Origin: Blastococcus xanthinilyticus
GTDB taxonomy: Bacteria > Actinomycetota > Actinomycetes > Mycobacteriales > Geodermatophilaceae
Assembly: GCF_008124835.1 (NCBI RefSeq)
Contig: NZ_VNHW01000001.1
Location: 186,001-250,000 of the forward strand
Direction of reading: 5' to 3'
DNA length: 64,000 nt
The notes beneath the pieces are model-generated. The model did no database searches. It had not been told where the DNA came from and was given only the letters and a program-made list of their open reading frames with translations. How positions within the stretch are numbered: position 1 is the stretch's first letter; every line of letters starts with the position of its first letter. A program made the translations under genes and the position numbers. Of this stretch, positions 50,052 through 59,350 are shown in pieces.

Positions 50052-51551
50052 ATGAGTCCGCTCGCCACCCCGCTCGTCACCCCGCCCAGCCACCCGGACG
50101 TCGACGACGGTCGTGCGATCAGCGAGCTGCACCGGCTCCACGACGTGCAGCGCCGCGCGTTCCTCGCCGACCCGTACCCGAGCGCGGAGGAGCGCACGGG
50201 CCATCTCACGGTGCTCGCCGGCATGGTCCTCGGGCACCGCGAGGAGATCCGCGCGGCGATGAGCGCCGACTTCGGGGCGCACCCCGACCTGTTCACCGAC
50301 CTGGTCGAGGTGCTGGGCGTGGCCGGCCGTGCGGCGTACGCGATCGAGCACCTCGACGAGTGGATGGCCGAGGAAGAGCGCCACACCGAGCCGGCGCTCT
50401 ACGGCACCGCGCGTGCGGGCGTCCGGTACCAGCCGAAGGGTGTCGTCGGGAACATCGTCCCCTGGAACTTCCCCTTCGACCTCTCGGTGGGGCCGCTGGT
50501 GGAGATGCTGGCCGCGGGCAACCGCGCGATCATCAAGCCGTCGGACTACACGCCGGCCTGCGCGGAGCTGCTGCAGCGGATGATCGCCGAGACCTTCCCC
50601 GAGGAGCGGGTGGCGGTGGTGGCCGGCGGCCTGGCGCTGGCCAAGGAGTTCCCGACGCTGCGGTGGGACCACCTCCTCTACACCGGGAGCCCGGCGATCG
50701 GGCGGGAGATCGCCCGCGCCGCCGCGGAGAACCTGGTGCCGGTGACCCTGGAGCTCGGCGGCAAGTGCCCGGCGATCCTGGCCGACGACAGCGTCGACGC
50801 GACGAGCGTTCGCGAGGTCGTCGGCACGAAGCTGATCAAGAACGGGCAGATGTGCATCTCGGTCGACTACGCGCTGGTGCCGCGGGCGAAGCTCGAGGAC
50901 TTCGTCAGGCACGCGGAGGGGTACGTGTCCGAGCAGCTGCCCGGCTACGCGATGTCGACCGACTGCACCGGGATGATCACCGAGCGGCACCTCGAGCGGA
51001 TCGAGGCCATGCTCGACGAGGCGCGGGCGGCCGGTGCCCGGATCGTCACCCTGGGCGGCGAGGGCGACCGTGCCGGTCGGCGGCTGCCGCTGTCGCTGGT
51101 GGTCGACCCGCCGAAGGGCCTGCGCATCATGCAGGAGGAGATCTTCGGCCCGATCCTGCCCGTGGTCCCCTACGACGACCTGGACGACGCGCTGGCCGAG
51201 CTGAACGCGGGCGAGCGCCCACTGGGCCTGTACGTCTACTCCAAGGACGAGCGGCTGGCAGGCGACGTGCTGCGCAGGACCACGTCCGGTGGGGCGTGCG
51301 TCAACGTGTGCGCCAGCCAGGGTGCGCTGCCCTCCCTCGGCTTCGGCGGGATCGGGCAGAGCGGCTACGGCCGCCACCACGGCGTCGAAGGCTTCCGGGA
51401 GTTCTCCAACCCGCGGGGCGTGGTCGTCCGGGGCACGGGGGACATGATCGACGCCTTTCTCCCCCCTTACGGCCCGGCCGCGCAGGCTATCGTCGACAGC
51501 GTGATCGGCGGCGAGCAGGCTCCTAAGGCAACCGCACCCGGGAGCGTCTGA
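50052..51551 (+). CDS. aldehyde dehydrogenase (coniferyl-aldehyde dehydrogenase group)
   Basis: A 499-residue NAD(P)-dependent aldehyde dehydrogenase. PWNFP (residues 137-141) supplies the oxyanion Asn139, LELGGK holds the general base Glu234, and GQMCIS the nucleophile Cys268. Several features (VVGNIVPWNFPFDLSVGPLV, IVPWN start of the cofactor fold and the short C-terminus) match the CalB group acting on aromatic or long aldehydes. ATG 50052 follows GAGGAGGAGCC. The stop sits directly before the TetR-type regulator, suggesting cotranscription. Confidence 0.92.
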   Translation: MSPLATPLVTPPSHPDVDDGRAISELHRLHDVQRRAFLADPYPSAEERTGHLTVLAGMVLGHREEIRAAMSADFGAHPDLFTDLVEVLGVAGRAAYAIEHLDEWMAEEERHTEPALYGTARAGVRYQPKGVVGNIVPWNFPFDLSVGPLVEMLAAGNRAIIKPSDYTPACAELLQRMIAETFPEERVAVVAGGLALAKEFPTLRWDHLLYTGSPAIGREIARAAAENLVPVTLELGGKCPAILADDSVDATSVREVVGTKLIKNGQMCISVDYALVPRAKLEDFVRHAEGYVSEQLPGYAMSTDCTGMITERHLERIEAMLDEARAAGARIVTLGGEGDRAGRRLPLSLVVDPPKGLRIMQEEIFGPILPVVPYDDLDDALAELNAGERPLGLYVYSKDERLAGDVLRRTTSGGACVNVCASQGALPSLGFGGIGQSGYGRHHGVEGFREFSNPRGVVVRGTGDMIDAFLPPYGPAAQAIVDSVIGGEQAPKATAPGSV

Positions 51552-51630
51552 CCTGGACACCACGAGCACGCCCGGCACCGTCTCGTTCCCGGGTCCTCCC
51601 GAGCCGTTCGTCGGACGGCCCGCGCGCGCC

Positions 51631-52173
51631 GTGGAACTCGCAGCCCGGTGGGTCAGCGCCGGTCGTCGGCTGGACATGCAGGGACTGGCCGACGAGATCG
51701 GCATCTCCCGCGTGACGCTCTTCCGGTGGGTCGGCAGCCGCGAGGACCTCCTCGGGCGGGTCCTGTGGCTGCTCACCGAGCGGTCGTTGACGACGGGCCT
51801 GCGCCGGTGGGAGGCGGAGCGACCGGCCGGGGCACCGCTGTGTGCGGGCACCGGCCGTCACGTCAACCTGATTCTGGCAGAGGCGACCGGGCTCCGACGG
51901 CTGCTCGACCAGGAGCCGACCCTCGCGATCCGCGTGCTCACCGATCCGCGGGGGCCTGTGCAACCCGGGTGCATCGCCTTCGTCGAGAAACTGCTGCGCC
52001 GCGACATGGAGGAGTCCGGCCTCGAGTTGACGGTGGCACCGGGGGATCTCGCGTACGCGCTGGTGCGGCTCAACGAGTCGTTCGTCTACGCCGACGTCCT
52101 GGCCGCCCGGCTCCCGGACGTCGCCACCGCCACTCGGTTGCAGGAGGCCCTTATCCTAGGGAGCAGCCGCTGA
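51631..52173 (+). CDS. QsdR-like TetR-family regulator
   Basis: From GTG 51631 the product has 180 residues: helix-turn-helix at about 1-48 (QGLADEIGISRVTLFRWVGS), then the QsdR-type ligand domain (residues 50-175). The same frame is open back to 51505, and the conserved-looking run FPGPPEPFVGRPARA lies upstream of the GTG, so the real start may be the CTG at 51553, two bases after the aldehyde dehydrogenase TGA; helix 1 would otherwise be cut. A 356-bp copy of its ligand domain exists at 21228-21583. Probably regulates the aldehyde dehydrogenase and monooxygenase genes. Confidence 0.8.
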   Translation: MELAARWVSAGRRLDMQGLADEIGISRVTLFRWVGSREDLLGRVLWLLTERSLTTGLRRWEAERPAGAPLCAGTGRHVNLILAEATGLRRLLDQEPTLAIRVLTDPRGPVQPGCIAFVEKLLRRDMEESGLELTVAPGDLAYALVRLNESFVYADVLAARLPDVATATRLQEALILGSSR

Positions 52174-52401
52174 GTCGTCGTACGCTCGGGTCAACACGGA
52201 ATCGCCCCGCTGCCCAGTCTCAGCCTGTCCGGGGTCGTCACCGCATCGGGTCCCTGTGGCCCTATCGCGACCGCCGCCGACATCGTCGTGGCCCCGCGAC
52301 GCTCGCCGAACTCGCAGGAACGCCTCGACCACCGGCTTGTGAAGCGGCCGAAGCCCTTCGCACCATGCTCACGGACCCACATCATCGGAGGGAGCACCCG
52401 G

Positions 52402-52911
52402 ATGGCCTCCAAGGACAGCAAGCCTCCACGACTGCGACAGAAGGACCAGAAGCCGCCAAGCACCGGGCAGGATGAGCGGTCGACTCTGCTGGGCTTCCTC
52501 GACTACCTTCGCGACGCAATCGCCGCGAAGCTCGAGGGAGCCCCGGAGCCCGAAGCCCGTACGGCAGGAGTGCCGTCGGGCACGACCCTCCTCGGGCTGG
52601 TCAAGCACGTGACGGCTGTTGAGCGGTTCCTCTTCCTGGGCGAGGACGCCAAGAGCTGGCCCAAGACGTTCCAGCCTTCTGCGGAGGACACGCTCGACGG
52701 CGTGCTCGCCGGATACCGGGAGGCGGTGCGGCAGGCGAACGAGCGCATTCTCGCCTGCACCGACCTAACCCTGCCCGCCGCTGACTCGCCGACCCGTGGA
52801 TCGTCTCCGTCCATGAGATGGGCTCTCATCCACATGATCGAGGAAACCGGCCGGCACGCCGGGCACGCTGACATCCTGCGCGAACAGATCGACGGCGCCA
52901 CCGGACGCTGA
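52402..52911 (+). CDS. DinB / DUF664 family protein
   Basis: A 169-residue four-helix-bundle protein. The family body begins at RSTLLGFLDYLRDAIAAKLE; metal-ligand histidines are expected in LVKHVTAVERFLF and HMIEETGRHAGHADILREQI. The Lys/Pro-rich first 30 residues (SKPPRLRQKDQKPP) are unusual. DUF664 members include mycothiol-dependent transferases or damage-inducible proteins without known activity. ATG 52402 follows GGAGGGAGCACCCGG. Confidence 0.83.
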   Translation: MASKDSKPPRLRQKDQKPPSTGQDERSTLLGFLDYLRDAIAAKLEGAPEPEARTAGVPSGTTLLGLVKHVTAVERFLFLGEDAKSWPKTFQPSAEDTLDGVLAGYREAVRQANERILACTDLTLPAADSPTRGSSPSMRWALIHMIEETGRHAGHADILREQIDGATGR

Positions 52912-53217
52912 CCCTGCAGACGTGCAGAAGCCTGGTCGCTGCTGCCGCAACCATGACTTGCCATGCCACAGCGGCTGTTCGCTGTCACGAGCTCCGTTGT
53001 CTTCGAGGCGCCTGGCGCTTCAGCTGAATCCAAAGCTCAGCAGGGGCGGGAGGGCTGTAGCACTGGAAGAGGGGGCTTCTAGCGGTGGACGCCGGCTCTA
53101 CGGTCCCGGGGGGTCTCCAGTCGTCGAGACGGTGAGCCGGGGGTCAGCCAGCGGCCGACGACGCGGAGCGGCACGGTGAAGGGCGGCGCGGGTGCCGGCC
53201 ACGCGGATCGCCCACAG
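52912..53217. other. no recognisable gene
   Basis: The 306 bp between the convergent DinB gene and the decayed SDR gene contain no frame with family similarity, ribosome site or clear hairpin. Base composition is less GC-rich than average at 52920-53090, suggesting non-coding or degraded DNA. Confidence 0.4.
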
Positions 53218-53984
53218 CTACGGCGAGCTGGCTCCGGACAGATCTCGGAGCCGGTCGAGGAGGTGGTCCTGCAGCGCGCGGTGGTGCGCCGAGGGGTGCA
53301 GGTCCGCCGGCTGCTGGTGGTAGCGGCACCGGCCCGAGCGCCGCGCCTCCGCGTCGTCGCTACCGGCGAGCCACGACTGGGTCACCCGCGCCAGCTCCAT
53401 GCCGTCCGGACCGCCGGGGCCGCCGATGCGCGTCGGCACCCAACCCGGGTTCACTGCGTTGACCACGACGTCTGGCCAGCGCAACGCCACCGCGAAGCCG
53501 AGCAGCACGTCGTGCAGCTGGGAGTCGCAGTACGCCTGACCTCCGTTCCAGCGGCGCGCTGCCCACTGCACGCCCTGCAGGCTCAGGTCCCCCACGAGGT
53601 GCATGCCGAGCTGAGGTGGACCAGTCGCTCGGGCCTGTCCATGAGCGCGGTCAGCGTGTACGGGCGAGCACGTTGACCGCCCACAGTTGGGCCAGCCCAT
53701 CGGCCGTCTCGACCCGCCGGGGTTCCCGGTAGCCGATGCCCACGTCGTGACGACCCCGGTGAACGGCCCCGCCCTGTTCGCCTGCTTCGCGACGTCGCGC
53801 GCGGCGTCCACGGTCGACGGTCCCCCGGGACCACGTCGGCGACCTGCGGCAGCATGCGCCGCGCGTCCTCCGCCCGGCGTTCGGTTCTGGCGTGCAGCAT
53901 CACCTCGTGCCCCTGCTGAGCCAGCAGCTGCCCGGCGCCCAGGCCGAGCCCGTCCGACGAACCGGTGATGAACACCCGCGCCAT
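53218..53984 (-). pseudogene. frameshifted SDR-family dehydrogenase
   Basis: ATG 53984, with AGAGGAGGA upstream, starts MARVFITGSSDGLGLGAGQL and runs normally for about 54 residues. A one-base loss near 53825 (GGGGACC lacking a base) shifts it; the next frame gives STVDAARDVAKQANRAGPFT, a later one AVN-like PYTLTALMDRPERLVHLSSA, and the last one QWAARRWNGGQAYCDSQLHD (catalytic Tyr-x3 with Gln in place of Lys) to DRLRDLSGASSP. At least three frame changes and a lost catalytic Lys show the gene is dead. Confidence 0.8.
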
Positions 53985-54010
53985 CTCGTCCTCCTCTGGT
54001 CCTGCCGTGG

Positions 54011-54918
54011 TCACCCGGTCGAGGGCCTGGTGTAGTGACCTGCCTCCAGGTCGGCCAGCAGGCCGGGGTGGGTCGGCTCCCACCCGAGGGAGCAGCGCGT
54101 GACGGTGCTCGACGCGGGGACGTCGAGCCCCGCGACGAACGAGATTCAGCCGAAGTGTTCGGCCGCGTCCTCAGCGGTGACGCTGCGGACCGGACCGGCA
54201 CGTCGAGGTGGCGGCCGATGGCGTCGGCGATGTCGGTGAACGGGACGCCCTCCTCGGCGGTGGCGTGCAGGCGGGAGCCGGCGGGGGCGCCTTCCAGCGC
54301 GAGGCGGAACAGGTGCGCGGCGTCGAGGCGGTGCACCGCAGGCCACCGGTTGGCCCCGTCGCCGACGAAGGCGGAGGTGCCCCGCTCGCGCGCGATGCCG
54401 ACCAGTGTGGGGAGGAACCCGTGGTCGCCCTCCCCGTGGACGGTCGGGGGCAGGCGCACCGCGGACGAGCGCACGCCGCGCCCGGCCATGGCCAGGACGA
54501 CCGCCTCGGTGTGCGCCCGCGGTCCCGCACCGGGGTCGGGGGCGTCCGCCTCGCTCGACACCCGGCCTGTGGTCACGACCCCGGCGACGCCGGAGGCGAT
54601 GACCAGGGGCCGGTCGGTGCCCTCCAGTGCGCCGCCCAGCGCCCGAACGGCGAGCAGGTCGGTCCGGGCGGCGGCGGGCAAGTCGGTGAAGTCGTGGATG
54701 AACGCCGTGTGGACGACGCCGTCGGCCGCGGCAGCGGCGGCGCGCAGGCCGTCGAGGTCGTCGAGCGCACCGCGCAGAGCGGTGGCCCCAACAGACTCCA
54801 GGGCGGCCGCGGCGGTGCCCGAGCGGGCGAGGCCGACGACCTCGTGCCCGGCAGCGAGGCACTCAGCCACGACGGCGGATCCGATGTAGCCGGTCGCACC
54901 GGTGATGAACACGCGCAT
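54011..54918 (-). pseudogene. broken NAD-dependent epimerase/dehydratase-family gene
   Basis: ATG 54918 begins MRVFITGATGYIGSAVVAEC and gives about 240 good residues of an extended SDR of the NAD(P)-binding/reductase type (GVVHTAFIHDFTDL, VHRLDAAHLFRLALEG). At 54187-54196 the pentamer GGACC is tandemly duplicated, shifting the frame. The correct frame then continues VRSVTAEDAAEHFG, meets a TGA at 54148-54146 where the family has Trp (TGG), and goes on ISFVAGLDVPASS and GWEPTHPGLLADLEAGHY to a stop at 54011. Two independent lesions near the 3' end. Confidence 0.8.
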
Positions 54919-55000
54919 GGGGAGGGCTCCTCCGTCGATCGATCTGGTCGTGGGAACACGATCGCCGGGGACGCCGGTGGGCCGGCATCCCCGGCGCTGC

Positions 55001-56476
55001 TCAGCTCGGGGATGCCGCGGTCCCGAGCGGCCGCGGCTCGCCGGCCACGGCGGTGATCACCGGCGTCCCGGGCTCGTGCCGCCGGCGCAGCCCGCTCAAG
55101 CAGACCGCCAGGGCCAGCAGCGCTACGGCGACCGCCGCGGTGACGCCCGAGCGGTAGGCGCCTGCGCCCGTCCCGGCGGCGGCGAACACCGAGGCCACGA
55201 CGCCAAGGACCACCCCGCCACCGATCTGGAAGGACGCGGTGAACAGGCCGGAGGCGAGGCCCTGCTCGTCGGGGCGCGCGCCGGCGACGGCGCTGATGTT
55301 GGCCGCGGGGAAGCACATGGCGTAGCCGACGCCGATGATCGTGGACCCGACGCCGAAGACCAGCGCGTTGTCCAGGGTGCCCAGCGCGAGGGTCGAGGCG
55401 GTGCCCACGACCATCAGCACCATCCCCGCCGACGCGATGGGCCACGCGCCGTACCGGGTGACCCGGCCGGCCCACCACCCCGCGGTGAGCATCACCAGCA
55501 GCCCACCGGGCGCGAACACCAGGCCCACCTCGATGGGCGACCACCCGTGCTCGTTCTGCAGGTAGAGCGTGGCGAGGAACTGCCAGGCCACGTAGCTGCC
55601 CTGCAGGAGGAAGATCGCACCGTTACCGCGGGACAGCCCGGCCCGGCCGAAGATCGCCAGGGGCACCAGCGGGACCCGGCGCGAGCGCTCGATGGCGACG
55701 AAGGCGGCCAGCAGGGCGACCGCCGCCACCAGGACCCCGACGGTGGGGCCATCACCCCAGCCGCTCTCCGCCGTCCGGCTGACGCCGTACACCAGCGTCA
55801 GCAGGGCAGCGGTGACGACGACGGCGCCGAGCACGTCGACCCGCTGCCTCTCCCCGCGTCCTGCGGTGGCCGCCGGGCGGGGGATGACGCGCACGGCGGC
55901 GACGAGCAGCACCACGGCGAGGGTGGCCGGCACGAAGAGCACGAGCCGCCAGCTGGCCGCCGCGAGCACCCCGCCGAGAACCAGGCCGGAGGTGAAGCCG
56001 ACGGCCGAGACCGAGATGTACGTACCCAGCGCCTTGGCCCGGGCATGCTCGTCGGCGAAGGTGTGCAGGAGGATGGCCAGGGCGGCCGGTGCGGTGAAGG
56101 CCGCGGTCACGCCCTTGACCAGCCGGGCGGCGATGAGGACCTCGCCGGAGGTGGCCAGCCCACCGACGACGCTGGCGACCACGAAGACGGCCAGGGCGGC
56201 CAGCAGCAGCTTGCGGCGGTCGAAGAGGTCGGCCAGCCGGCCACCGAGCAGCAGCAGGCCGCCGTACCCCAGCACGTAGGCGGTGATGATCCACTGCAGA
56301 CTGCCGGGCGGCATGTCCAGGTCCTGCTGGATCTCGGGCAGGGCGGGGCCCATCGACGCGACGTCGAAGGCATCGATGAACTGCACTCCGCACAGCACGA
56401 CCAGCAGCAGGCTCGTGGCCGCGGCGTGGCGGTTCGTGGTGGTGGTCGGCGCACGGCCGACCTGGTCCTGACTCAT
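55001..56476 (-). CDS. MFS transporter, DHA2/EmrB-QacA type
   Basis: A 491-residue permease with about fourteen helices. VQFIDAFDVASMGPALPEIQ in helix 1, GGRLADLFDRRKLLLAALAV as motif A, and LVKGVTAAFTAPAALAILLH in helix 4 are typical of drug:H+ antiporter-2 proteins. ATG 56476. It lies 24 bp downstream of a CocE-type hydrolase on the same strand, so hydrolysis and export or import of a compound are probably coupled, under the divergent LysR regulator. Confidence 0.9.
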   Translation of the reverse strand: MSQDQVGRAPTTTTNRHAAATSLLLVVLCGVQFIDAFDVASMGPALPEIQQDLDMPPGSLQWIITAYVLGYGGLLLLGGRLADLFDRRKLLLAALAVFVVASVVGGLATSGEVLIAARLVKGVTAAFTAPAALAILLHTFADEHARAKALGTYISVSAVGFTSGLVLGGVLAAASWRLVLFVPATLAVVLLVAAVRVIPRPAATAGRGERQRVDVLGAVVVTAALLTLVYGVSRTAESGWGDGPTVGVLVAAVALLAAFVAIERSRRVPLVPLAIFGRAGLSRGNGAIFLLQGSYVAWQFLATLYLQNEHGWSPIEVGLVFAPGGLLVMLTAGWWAGRVTRYGAWPIASAGMVLMVVGTASTLALGTLDNALVFGVGSTIIGVGYAMCFPAANISAVAGARPDEQGLASGLFTASFQIGGGVVLGVVASVFAAAGTGAGAYRSGVTAAVAVALLALAVCLSGLRRRHEPGTPVITAVAGEPRPLGTAASPS

Positions 56477-56500
56477 GGCGTTCTCCAGTTCTCGATGCGG

Positions 56501-58234
56501 TCAGCGGGTGATCAGCGGCAGGACCAGCCGGCTGGGGTGGTCCGGCCCGTGCAGCACCCGGTTGGTGGCCACGACCGCCTGGTCCAGGGACTCCTCGGCG
56601 ATGACGCCACCGGTGTTGGTGTTGCGGTCGTAGCGGGGGAAGTTGCTGCTGGAGATCTCGAGACCGACGCGGTGGCCGGGCAGGAACACGTTGGAGGTCA
56701 CCGACAGGTCGACCGTCACCTCGTAGACCCGTCCGGGCGCGAGCAGCTCCGGGGCGGCCAGCGAGTTGCGGTACCGCATCCGGGCGATCCCGTCGGTCAG
56801 GTAGATCGACCGGCCGTCGGGGAAGACGTCCACCAACTTGCCGGTGACGTCGGTGTCGAGCGCCGAGGAGGCCACGTGCAGCACCAGGGAGATCGGCCCG
56901 GTCACCTCGAGCGGCTCGATCAGCACCGGGGTGGTGAAGAGCAGGACGTCGTCCCGGGCCTCGACGTCGCGCTGGTCCACCGGGCCGACGGCATTGAGCG
57001 TGCCGGGCGCGATGAGGCGCCCGCCACGGCTGGGCACCGGGTCCGCCGGGTCGTAGGTGAACACGTCCGTGGCGTTCTCCCCGGGGCCGTCGGGCGACAG
57101 TCCCCCGTCCTCGGCGTCGGTGCCGGCCCGACCCGAGCCGGTCAGGTGGAAGTCGGTGTACCGCGTGTCGGGCAGAGGCCAGTCCTGCTCGTCGCGCCAC
57201 TGGTCGATGCCCATCACGAAGATCCGCACCGGCGCGGTGCCCTCGAGGGCGTCCGTGCGTCCGCGCAGGTGGCGGTCGAAGAACGCCAGGTGCACGCCGG
57301 TGAGGTCGGCGGCCAGGATGTCGGCGCCGGAGCCGAACTGCCGGTCGAAGTAGGCGCCGGTGTAGCCGGTGTGGTCCCAGGGACCCATCACCAGGCGCTG
57401 GCCTGCGCGGGCCTCGGCGCTGCCCGCCTCGCGCCGCATCCGGGTGTAGGTGGACGTCGTGGCGCCGGCGAAGACGTCGAACCAGCCCCCCACGTTCAGA
57501 GCCGGTGCGGTCACCTGATCCGCCTGGTCGGAGATGGACAGGTCCTGCCAGAACCGATCGCGATCCGGGTGGCGCAGCATCTGCCCGAACCACGGGGCCG
57601 GGCCGACCAGCGCCGGGTGGTCGCTGGTGGGCATCGCGGCGAGGCGGGACGGCAGGGCGTCCAGCGCCCCGGCCACCTCCAGCAACGTGTCCGGAGGGCC
57701 GGTGCCGGCGGCCAGCGCCCGCTGCGCCCCGAAGAGCCCCATGAGGGTCGACCACCACAGGGACATGTGCAGCGAGAGCGCGCCGCCGTCGGAGTACCAG
57801 GGCGCCGTGTAGTGGTCGCTGGTCGTGACGGTCGGGGCGATGGCCTGCAGTCCGGCCGGCGACTCCGACGCCGTGGCCCACTGTGCCCAGCCGAGGGCCG
57901 AGGCCCCGAAGGTGCCGATGGTGCCGTCGGACCAGGGCTGGGTCCGCAGCCAGGCGAGCGTGTCGTTCCCGTCGTGCGCATCGTCCGACATCGGCGCGAA
58001 CACTCCGCCGGAGCGGCCCGTGCCGCGGGAATCCTGCCACGCCACGGCGTAGCCGGCCTCGACCAACCGCGGGACGTCGATGGCGTTTGCCAGGAGGTTG
58101 GGGAAGTCCTTGGCGTACGGGGTGCGCACCACAAGCGTCGGGGCGGGCCCGCCCTCGGGGAGCCACAGGTCCGTGGCCAGGGTCTCGCCGTCCCGCATCT
58201 CGACCATGACGTCCTTCTCGACCCGGTAGCTCAT
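56501..58234 (-). CDS. CocE/NonD-family hydrolase
   Basis: A 577-residue X-Pro dipeptidyl-peptidase (S15)-like hydrolase, as in cocaine esterase and glutaryl-7-ACA acylase. DLWLPEGG, AVAWQDSRGTGRSGG (oxyanion Tyr/Asp region), the nucleophile Ser112 in GTFGASALGW, WDHTGYTG (His region) and the C-terminal jelly-roll (GHRVGLEISSSNFPRYDRN) are all present. No signal peptide, so cytosolic. GGGAGGACCCGCG precedes ATG 58234. Divergent from a LysR regulator that probably controls it. Confidence 0.9.
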   Translation of the reverse strand: MSYRVEKDVMVEMRDGETLATDLWLPEGGPAPTLVVRTPYAKDFPNLLANAIDVPRLVEAGYAVAWQDSRGTGRSGGVFAPMSDDAHDGNDTLAWLRTQPWSDGTIGTFGASALGWAQWATASESPAGLQAIAPTVTTSDHYTAPWYSDGGALSLHMSLWWSTLMGLFGAQRALAAGTGPPDTLLEVAGALDALPSRLAAMPTSDHPALVGPAPWFGQMLRHPDRDRFWQDLSISDQADQVTAPALNVGGWFDVFAGATTSTYTRMRREAGSAEARAGQRLVMGPWDHTGYTGAYFDRQFGSGADILAADLTGVHLAFFDRHLRGRTDALEGTAPVRIFVMGIDQWRDEQDWPLPDTRYTDFHLTGSGRAGTDAEDGGLSPDGPGENATDVFTYDPADPVPSRGGRLIAPGTLNAVGPVDQRDVEARDDVLLFTTPVLIEPLEVTGPISLVLHVASSALDTDVTGKLVDVFPDGRSIYLTDGIARMRYRNSLAAPELLAPGRVYEVTVDLSVTSNVFLPGHRVGLEISSSNFPRYDRNTNTGGVIAEESLDQAVVATNRVLHGPDHPSRLVLPLITR

Positions 58235-58351
58235 CGCGGGTCCTCCCTCGCTGGTGCGGCGGTGGACCACCGCCGGCTGCGCGATCGACGCTAGGAGCGG
58301 TGCGGACGGGCCGTCCAAGACCTGTTCTGCACTCGGCCATGTCGTAGGCGC

Positions 58352-59284
58352 ATGGCTCCTGCGTACCGTCGAGCTGTGCCGGATTCGTCGTCCCCGCTGC
58401 CCGACCTGGACCTGCGTCTCGTGCGGTACTTCACGGCGGTCGCCGAACACCAGAACTTCAGTCGCGCTGCCGACGCCCTGCACCTCGCGCAGCCCTCGCT
58501 GAGCCGGCAGATCCAACACCTCGAACGGGTCGTCGGTGCCCGCCTGCTGGAGCGCACCCCGCGCGGGAGCCGCCTCACCGCAGCCGGGGAGGCGTTCCTG
58601 CTACAGGCGCAGGAGCTGCTGCGGTCCGCGGACCGGGCGACGGCGCACGCCCGCGCGGCGGCCGAGCCCACCACACTCACCGTCGGGTACATCGGCAACC
58701 TCAGCGTGACGCCCGCCGTCCTGGAGCTGCGCCGCCGGCACCCCGAGGCCGACGTCCGCACCGAGTACCTGCTGTGGCACGAGCCGCACGCGGCGCTGCT
58801 CGACCACCGCGTGGACGTGGCACTCGCACGGCCGCCCTTCCCGGACGACACGCTCGACGTCACCGTCCTCTACGAGGAGCCGCGGGTGCTCGTCGTCCCG
58901 GTCGGCCACCGGCTCGCGGGCCGGGCGTCGGTGACGCTCGCAGACTTCGCGGACGAACCGCTGGTGCGTTTCTCGGAGGCGAGGTGGGACGCGTTCTGGC
59001 GGATCGACCCGCGCCCCGACGGGCGGCCGGCGCCGGACGGTCCGCTCGTCGAGGAGACCATGCAACGGTTCGAGCTCGTCGCCAGCGGGCAGGCGCTGTC
59101 CATCGCTCCCCCCGGCGCCCCGAGCACCTGGTTCCGCGAGGACCTGACGTCGGTGCCGATCGCGGGGATCGCGCCGACCCAGGTCGTCATCGCCACCCGG
59201 CCCGGGGACCGGGTACCGCGGGTCCGGGAGTTCCGCGACATCGCCGTCCACCGGCTCACCGCCCGGAGGACTCCCCCGCCCTGA
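58352..59284 (+). CDS. LysR-family regulator
   Basis: A 310-residue regulator with winged helix at about residues 20-80 (LVRYFTAVAEHQNFSRAADA, QPSLSRQIQHLERVVG) and a periplasmic-binding-protein-like effector domain from about residue 105 (LTVGYIGNLSVTPAVL). ATG 58352 has no ribosome site; GTG 58376 in the same frame is an equally plausible start and is closer to the family N-terminus. Divergent from the CocE-MFS operon. Confidence 0.88.
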   Translation: MAPAYRRAVPDSSSPLPDLDLRLVRYFTAVAEHQNFSRAADALHLAQPSLSRQIQHLERVVGARLLERTPRGSRLTAAGEAFLLQAQELLRSADRATAHARAAAEPTTLTVGYIGNLSVTPAVLELRRRHPEADVRTEYLLWHEPHAALLDHRVDVALARPPFPDDTLDVTVLYEEPRVLVVPVGHRLAGRASVTLADFADEPLVRFSEARWDAFWRIDPRPDGRPAPDGPLVEETMQRFELVASGQALSIAPPGAPSTWFREDLTSVPIAGIAPTQVVIATRPGDRVPRVREFRDIAVHRLTARRTPPP

Positions 59285-59350
59285 CCGGCCGTGCGCCGCT
59301 GGGGTGTGCGACCCCGGCGACCTGCTCCGCTTCCGTGGCGCGGAAAGGGT

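Noticed and set aside
47789-51526. A 1245-residue plus-strand frame over the binding protein, monooxygenase and aldehyde dehydrogenase
   Set aside because: It spans three well-supported genes in the wrong frame or strand and has no domain signature.
52288-52401. An upstream extension of the DinB gene by 38 codons
   Set aside because: The extension lacks similarity and a ribosome site, whereas ATG 52402 follows a strong GGAGGGAG.
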